NCBI GenBank assembly: GCA_026008535.1
Contig: BRKX01000007.1
Location: 7,215,001-7,279,000, forward strand
Length of the DNA stretch: 64,000 bases
Direction of reading: 5' to 3'
Source of the DNA: Perilla frutescens
Taxonomy: Eukaryota; Streptophyta; Magnoliopsida; Lamiales; Lamiaceae
The stretch's first letter is position 1; each line of letters opens with the position of its first letter. This document shows, one piece after another, positions 57,708 to 64,000 of this stretch. The notes beneath the pieces were generated by a model. That model was given only the letters and a program-made list of their open reading frames with translations, was not told the origin of the DNA and made no database searches. The position numbers and the translations under genes were made by a program.

Positions 57708-58716
57708 CAGGTGATGCATCAACATCAGCAGTTACTGGAAGTGCTATTTTTTGAAGCAACTCCCACCCTTCATCTTGGCTCAGAAAATCGAGCTTGTGAA
57801 GATGACGATCTTCATAAGCAACATTCTCACTCCGAGTGGTGAGCAGGATCTTACAATTCAGAGGAAAAACTTTCTTCAAGATGCTCCAATGATCATTTTC
57901 CCATATGTCATCTATCACAATTAGGAATTTCTTCTGCTCCATAGCTTCGTATATTTCACGTACCGATTCAGCTTCTCCCTTGTTGTCACCCCCCTCGTTG
58001 CCTAATTGCTTAAATATGTCTCTGAAAATAGTCTCGGCTTGAAACTGTTGAGTCAAGCAAAACCCAAACACGAGCATTTTCAAAGCATCGTCGGACATCT
58101 TGGTGGTTGTAAATTTTTTAGCAAGAGTAGTCTTTCCAAGACCACCCATCCCACAAATCGAGATCACTCTGTGTGTTGGCTCATCCTTCACCATTGACAC
58201 CAGATCTTCAATATCCTTCTCCATACCCATGAAATTTGGTTCGTTGTCGTGTGCAAAACTAAGCCTCAGCCGACGCTGTCGCTCTTCATGGATGGATGAG
58301 GCTACTCCTCCGTTTATTTTCTGTAATTTGTCGGTGAGAGTGGCGAGACGGGATCTTATGTCACCGATCTCATTCCCAACGTGGTGGACAGTATAGCACT
58401 CGCACAATATGCCAAGAACCCTTTGAAGCTTTTTCTTGAGGGTTTTACCTTCTTTCTTCGACTCAACCTCCACTGCATATGTTTCCAGCACATTCTCTGC
58501 TTTGATAGCCAGCTCTTTCAGTTCGTCGATGCAATCCCGGAAACTACGAGAATTAATCGATCGTTTGCTATCAGCATCAATCAACAACCCATGTATGGTT
58601 CTCAGATCTCTCTCCACTTTCTTCACATCATCGCTCACTCCTGATAGAAACTTCACTTCATCAACCAACACATCACGAAGGGCTTCGAGTAACACATTTG
58701 ACAAAGAATCTACCAT
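57708..58716 (-). CDS. NLR exon 1: coiled coil plus NB-ARC N-part
   Basis: This is the first exon of a CC-type plant NLR, a cytosolic ATP-binding immune receptor. It starts MVDSLSNVLLEALRDVLVDE. Residues 1-140 are the helical Rx/CC-like domain with an EDVID-like patch (LKELAIKAENVLETY, 67-80). NB-ARC follows: P-loop GMGGLGKTTLAKK (189-201), kinase-2 FLIVIDDIW (264-272), RNBS-B CKILLTTRS (288-296), RNBS-C-like LSQDEGWELL (312-321). The catalytic Lys and Asp-Asp pair are intact, and no stop or shift is seen. The frame runs ~11 codons past the GT donor before a stop, so unspliced RNA would give a short CC-NB protein. Overall character is RPP13/RPP8-like. The promoter must lie right of 58720. Confidence 0.9.
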
Positions 58717-60443
58717 TTTCGATTCTTTTTTTTTTCTGAGAAATTATTGCTTAATTTTATGAGTTCTATTTTCCAAAATGCTTCACATAAAGATAGAAAT
58801 GTAAACTTATTTTAGTAAAGTTAGGCACCTCTGCATTTATTATTTTCTTCTAGTAACAGCTGCTCTAAACTCTATATTTGGAGCAAAAAGTTGAAAAATC
58901 ATGCTCCAATAGCTACTCTAAAATGTGCTCTATTTTAGAGATAGAGGCTGTGCTCTATATTTAAGCTGCACTGTAGCAGCTCTATATTTACTGTTCACGT
59001 TTTTTTGTTTTTTTTAATCTTACACTTTACTGTTCACATTTTTTTTAATCTTATACTCAACTGTTCACGTTTTTTTTTAATCTTATATTTTAAAAATACT
59101 GAAATAAAAAATATTAGTCTGTAATTTTTATTTTTTTGCAATATTAATATGTAATTTTTGTTCGTTGCAATATTATTATGAAATGTTTCCATGTTCTAGT
59201 ATTATTTAGTTTCATAAATTTTAATAGTTATTTTTGCTGGATAAATCTTGATTAAAATAAATAAATGAAAAGGAATATTATTAAATATTTCATTTTAGAG
59301 TAGAATTTAGAGTAATTGTAGAAGATGAAGTAAAGACTTTTCAGTATAATAGAGATAAAAGTATTGTAAAATGAAGTAAACTGTTGGAGATGGGTGAGCA
59401 ATTTGAATTATGACAATATGGAAGACAGCTAAGAAGCAACTTTTCTTTTTTACCACAACCACTTAATTATTATAGTCAATAACTCCATACCAACCGCCTG
59501 CCTTGATTTCAGTAGTAGCACGTACGGTATCACCGTTACCTTATCTTGAAAGGTCACGATAAGTTTGAAAACTTAGAAACAAAAAAATAAAATAAAAAAT
59601 AGAAGAGAGTTGGAAGTTTTGCTTATTGTTTTTCTATGTGTATATCAGTTATATCGAAAATACTTGAATCTAGTTTATTTCGATATTTACCTAGAAGTTG
59701 GCATAGTTGAATCACAAAAGCACTAAATATTAAATGTTATGATATGAATTACAAATTTTTAAACATTGTGCGAAAATTACAAAATGGTGCAACGTTGTGT
59801 TAAATTCTCCAATTAACCCATTAAATTATAAATCGTAAATAAATTATGACACCAACATAGCGCATATTAGGTTGATGCCGACTCCATCTCCCCCTCACAT
59901 ACCGGGCCAAGTTGGACCTTGATCCTTCAAGCAATCATACCACGGGCTGCATCAATATGTCTTCATTCCATAGCTAGAGTGTGATCGAATACTCTTATCC
60001 CATGGGAGAGGGTAGAAATTCTCAGGCCATGGTAAACGTTGACAGACTTCTAGTAGGCTTAATTGTCGAACCCACAAAAAATTAAAAAGAATGGAAAAAT
60101 TGAATCAGTGAAACGAGATTATTCGGTTACTTGCTCAAAAAATAACTTTATGGGGGAGGAATGGCCCCAAAGGTAAGCATTAGGGTATTCGCAAATTTCC
60201 TCCCAAAAAAATTAATATGCAGGGGATAATATTATATTTAAACACGAATGTTATTTAAATATAATAATCACACAGAATACTCATAGATCAATATAGTCAA
60301 GTTATTTTATGTACAATAAATATGAAAAACTAAAATATGAGGGTAACAATATTATTTTCTCTAGTGATCTTATTTTTTCTTCAGTTGGTATTGGCAGGGT
60401 TTTGTAGTTACTGTATTTAATTTTTGAAAATAATATCTTTACA
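58717..60443. other. NLR upstream region and intergenic DNA
   Basis: No coding. The stretch 58860-59390 has recurring GCTCTA, CTCTATATTT and ACTGTTCACG phrases, resembling a degraded non-autonomous DNA element, but no matching ends were found. Around 59870-60080 the composition is more balanced, with no recognisable product. Promoter motifs for the NLR were not assigned. Confidence 0.4.
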
Positions 60444-60453
60444 GATATTTCTA

Positions 60454-60937
60454 GGGATAAGGTCCAATATGGTCGTACAACTATACACGAAATTTCAGTT
60501 TGGTCCCAAAATAGAATTTTGGCCCAAATCGCTCCCTAAACTTTATAAAATGTATCACGTTAATCCCTCTGTTAGTTACTAGAGTAATTTCCGTTAACTT
60601 CTGTCACCAATAACGTTAATTTAAGGAAAAAGGACCAAGTTGGTACTATAACTATACTCGAAATCTCAGTTTGATCCCGAGATAAAATTTTGACTCAAAT
60701 TATAATTGTTCAATGTGGAGTATTTTAGTCTTGTTTTCAATTTATTAATAATTTTATTATTTGACTATTCTTTTTCATTTTTTAATAATTAATAAAGTCT
60801 ATGATTAATTTGAAGAAGGTCTCGTGATATTCAAATGATTGTGTATGATATGATTAGTAAATGTATATGTTTCCCTTCAATGTCAATATAATTAATGATA
60901 TTATAATGAATATAATATTTATCAATAAACTTATCTG

Positions 60938-60974
<37 letters not shown>

Positions 60975-61028
60975 CGGAACCATATAAACTGACTAGTTTT
61001 CTTCTTGTAATAATAATGAAATAATATA

Positions 61029-61068
<40 letters not shown>

Positions 61069-61328
61069 TTGGCTCATAGTTATACATCATCAGAATTTAA
61101 TTTGGGACTAAATTGAGATTTCGGGTATAGTTGTAAGATCAACTTGGACATTTTTCCTTAAATTAACGTCGTTAGTGACGGACGTTAACGGAAATTAGTT
61201 TAGGGACTAACGGAGGGATTAATTTGATACCTTTTAAAAAGTTGATGGGTCGATTTGGGCCAAAATTTTGTTTCGGGACCAAACTGAGATTCCGGATATA
61301 GTTGTAGGACTAAATTGGACCTTATCTC
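60454..61328. mobile_element. Mutator-like element with long TIRs, 10-bp TSD
   Basis: GATATTTCTA flanks both sides (60444-60453 and 61329-61338). The ends are long inverted repeats of roughly 240 bp: left GGGATAAGGTCCAATATGG, right reverse complement GAGATAAGGTCCAATTTAG, both followed by ACAACTATA, TTTCAGTTTGGTCCC-type and GTTAATCCCTC blocks. Each arm itself holds a partly duplicated unit (second AAAGGACCAAGTTGG near 60629). The centre is AT-rich with two (TA)n runs (~60938-60970 and ~61023-61062). There is no transposase. Confidence 0.8.
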
Positions 61329-61387
61329 GATATTTCTATTATCATCATATATTCATATTTTGTATGCATGAAATATTACTTGATTAT

Positions 61388-61916
61388 TGTTGGAGTAGGC
61401 CCATTCTGTTTAGGCAGTTACGGGCTTTTGTTATTCTGTTATGGCCCAACTACCCGGCCCAGCACTCCCACCCTCCACTAGGGTTATCCGCGCCGCACTA
61501 TATATATCTATGTTAACTGTTTGTGTGTGTGCGTTCTCATTTTACTGTGTGTTCCCTCTGTGAGAGCTGTGTGAGGCGGAAACCCTAGTCTGATCTCTTC
61601 TTCGTGTTCATGTGATCTGTGTGAGTTCTTATCTTCTCCAATCTTCTCTGAGTGTTCTGAATCCACCATCTTGGTGTATTCAGTGTAGATCAGAGTGTGT
61701 CTGTGAGTTAGGGTTTGGGTAGTTAGGGCTGGAGAGTCTCCTGTTCCGTTCTCAGTTTGCCGGTGGTCCTTGGGGGTTTCACTGGCTGCAGTGGTTGAGT
61801 TCTGTCGGAAGAGAAAGGTTCCTGAGCCGATCTATCTCACTGTCTTGCCGGAGGAGGTCTTCTGGGAAGAGAAGGTTCGGATGAGGTGTTCGGTGGCTGA
61901 GAGTATACTCCTTACA
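61388..61916 (+). repeat. 5' LTR of a Tork/Tnt1-like copia
   Basis: 529 bp, starts TGTTGGAGTAGGCCC and ends ATACTCCTTACA. The primer-binding site TGGTATCAGTAG begins at 61918. A TATATATATC stretch near 61500 could be the TATA region. The 3' LTR is outside the window. Confidence 0.75.
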
Positions 61917-61917
61917 G

Positions 61918-62517
61918 TGGTATCAGTAGTCAGTCTCTGGTGCCGCCATTTTCTGTGAATCTCACCGTTAATTTCTCTATTTTTTCCGGTCAGGTAGTAC
62001 GGTTGCCCTAGTCTAGGGCACCGCTCAGGTCATTTTCTGGTTGCTTCTCTATCTGTTCCTAGTTTTTTCTGTGTTGTTTGTTTGCCTCCTTGCGCACCCT
62101 AACCTAACAGGCTTCTCTGCTCTGGTGTTTTCATTACTTGACTTCTCTGGATTTCGCTTTGTGTTCTTGTACTGTCTTGTCTCGGATCTGTTACGATCCG
62201 CTTCTGAGCTTGTTCCAAGCTCTCAGGAAATTTGTGATTTCCTCAGAGATTTGTTATCTCTGTGTCCAAAGGACTACGGAGTGACCCCCTGCGCAGCTGA
62301 TAAATCGGCTTGCGAACTGGGATAGCCTCTACTCCGCTACTTGGAAGGCTTCCGGTTGATTGTTGTTGGTTTCTGGCATGTTCTGTTGTATCAGTCTGCT
62401 TTCTTGCCTTATATCTTCTCCGTTCTTTGTGGTTCTTGGGTGCTTTGTGTGCCTGTGAAGATTTGTGATCCCTGTTCTTTTGTGTTGCTCTGGTTAATCT
62501 TTTTTGCCTGTCTATAA
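61918..62517 (+). other. PBS and untranslated leader of the copia element
   Basis: TGGTATCAGTAG (61918-61929) is a good primer-binding site. The ~600-bp T-rich leader has no conserved coding. Confidence 0.65.
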
Positions 62518-64000
62518 ATGGCTGCGAATGCTTATGGTTTTGCTCCTTTTAATGGTAAAAATGATTTTACAATTTGGAAACGTAAAGTTTAATGTGTTTT
62601 GGTGCAACAAAGGGTTTCTAAGGCATTAGATCAGTCGTATGATGATTCTGATACTCCTGCTCAACGTGCTGCTATGAATGAACTTGCCTGTTCCACAATT
62701 ATCTTGAATTTGTCTGACTGTGTGATCAGAAAAGTAGGCACTATTGATTCTGCTAAGGATTTATGGTCAAAATTGACTGATTTGTATACTGACACATCAT
62801 TTTCTAGTCGCATGTATTTGTTGGAAAATTTGTTTAAATATAAGCTTGATATGTCTAAAGATATTGAGGAAAATGTTGATGGTTTTACTAAACTGGTTCA
62901 GAATATTAAGCTGTCTGGTGACACTACTATTGACAACTATACAAATATTGCTCTTATGAATGCTATTCCTGAGTCCTATAATGATGTCAAAGCTGCAATT
63001 AAATATGGTAGAGATAATGTGACTCTTGATGTGATTGTTAATGCTTTAAAAAGTAAGGAGTTAGAGCTACAAGAGTCAGGGGAAGGAAACTCTACCAGTG
63101 ATAGGGCTTTGCATGCTAGGGGAAGGGAAAGGCAAAGGAATAATACAAATCATGCATAATCTGGCACTAGAAAGTCTAAGGAAAGGTCTAGGTCTAAATC
63201 TAGGACCAAATTTGTTAGAAAATGTTATAATTGTGGGGAACCTGGTCATTATATAAAGGAATGCACTTAACCTAAGAAGAAAAACAAGAAAAAGGCTAAA
63301 TCTGATGATGATAAAGTCAATGTTGCTTCTGGTGCATCTCTTGGTGAATGTTATATGGTTTCACACTCTACACCCACTGTAGTTCACTCTGTATCTGCCC
63401 CTCTGTGTGAAAATGATTGGCTGATAGATTCAGGGTGTACTTTCCATATATCACCTTTCAAAACTGTGTTTTCAACTTTTCAAGATGTTGATAATGGTTT
63501 TGTATCTATGGCAAATGAAAGAAAGTGTAAAATCCAAGGGATTGGTTCTGTCTGTTTAAAGTTTAAGTCAGGTGTTACTGTTACTTTGAACAATGTGAGA
63601 TATGTGCCTGAATTATGCTATAATTTGTTGTCTTGTGCTGCTTTAGAAGATGATGGTTATGAAGGTAAATGGGGAAATGGCCAAATGAAAGTGTCTAAGG
63701 GTTCTTTGGTTGTGTTTAAAGCTCTGAAACAGAGCAACCTCTATATCTGCTATGCTGAACCTGTGCCTTCTGTGAATGCTGTGCAAGTTGATAATACAAT
63801 TTTATGGCATAATAGGCTTGGTCACATGAGTAATAAGGGCCTGCAACTTTTAAAAACCAATGGATTACTTGGTTCTGATGTGTCTTCTACTTTGCCATTC
63901 TGTGATGCATGTTTATATGGAAAGCAACATAGGGTTCAATTTCCTGTTACTGCCCCCCCTAATGTGTCAAAATGCAATGATGTGCTTGAATATTTGCATG
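62518..64000 (+). pseudogene. Copia gag-protease-integrase start, runs off the window
   Basis: ATG 62518 opens MAANAYGFAPFNGKNDF, a Tork/Tnt1-type gag. The gag core contains LWSKLTDLYTDTSFSSRMYL and AIPESYNDVKAAIKYG. A CCHC knuckle CYNCGEPGHYIKEC lies at about 63223-63264, the protease LIDSGCTFHISP at about 63420-63455, and the integrase zinc region (WHNRLGHMSNKGLQLL, then FCDACLYGKQHR) at about 63806-63935. The frame continues to the window edge. Three in-frame stops occur (62590-62592, 63157-63159, 63268-63270), otherwise it is one frame. It is probably a non-autonomous or dead copy. Confidence 0.85.

Noticed and set aside
58860..59390. Possible MITE upstream of the NLR (GCTCTA / ACTGTTCACG phrases)
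   Set aside because: No inverted ends or target duplication could be identified by eye.
60854..61090. 78-residue minus-strand frame rich in Ile and Tyr
   Set aside because: Translation of (TA)n microsatellites inside the fold-back element.

Overview
The window looks like a transposon-dense plant nuclear genome segment, probably from a eudicot. It is AT-rich and full of (TA)n, (CT)n and (TG)n microsatellites. It carries plant-type Ty1/copia (two Sireviruses and one Tork/Tnt1-like element) and Ty3/gypsy elements, Helitrons, Mutator-like, Tourist-like and CACTA-like DNA elements, and one plant NLR immune-receptor gene. No organelle or bacterial features were seen. Species cannot be fixed from the sequence alone; an asterid such as a Lamiales member is only a guess.

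Layout. 1-3.6 kb: AT-rich DNA with a dispersed 10-bp-core motif, then a decayed gene region that includes a short fragment matching the start of Rab GDI. 3.6-14 kb: a graveyard of mobile DNA. It has a CACTA-like end, a 1.58-kb terminal-inverted-repeat (TIR) element with an internal TAATGATACTTCAC array, and three consecutive minus-strand LTR-element 5' ends (LTR plus primer-binding site). 13.8-18.5 kb: a TIR-bounded element with ~270-bp internal repeats, split by a 2.8-kb solo LTR with perfect GTTGG target duplications. 18.5-21.4 kb: intergenic. 21.4-27.7 kb: a PIP5K C-terminal pseudogene fragment abutting a 5'-truncated Sirevirus on the plus strand, with its third ORF and 3' LTR. 27.7-31 kb: exon-like remnants interrupted by a Mutator-type MITE, and a stray copy of the NLR tail.

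31-58.7 kb (minus strand): one CC-NB-ARC-LRR resistance gene. Exon 1 (58716-57708) ends at a GT donor, and exon 2 (32965-31061) starts after an AG acceptor in matching phase. The intervening ~24.7 kb reads as a single intron filled with a Helitron, a second Helitron end, a Mutator-like element, a complete 10.5-kb Sirevirus (TSD GTTAA, LTRs about 1% diverged by hand count), a 6.4-kb gypsy element (TSD GTGTG) whose polyprotein reads into its own LTR, and a Tourist-like MITE. Exon 2 has an in-frame poly(A) insertion with a target-site duplication, and a frameshift before most of the LRR.

58.7-64 kb: intergenic DNA, a long-TIR Mutator-like element with a 10-bp TSD, and the 5' part of a Tork/Tnt1-like copia that runs off the window.

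Almost every coding region here belongs to a mobile element and carries stops or frameshifts. The NLR is the only host gene with extended coding sequence, and it is probably damaged as well.
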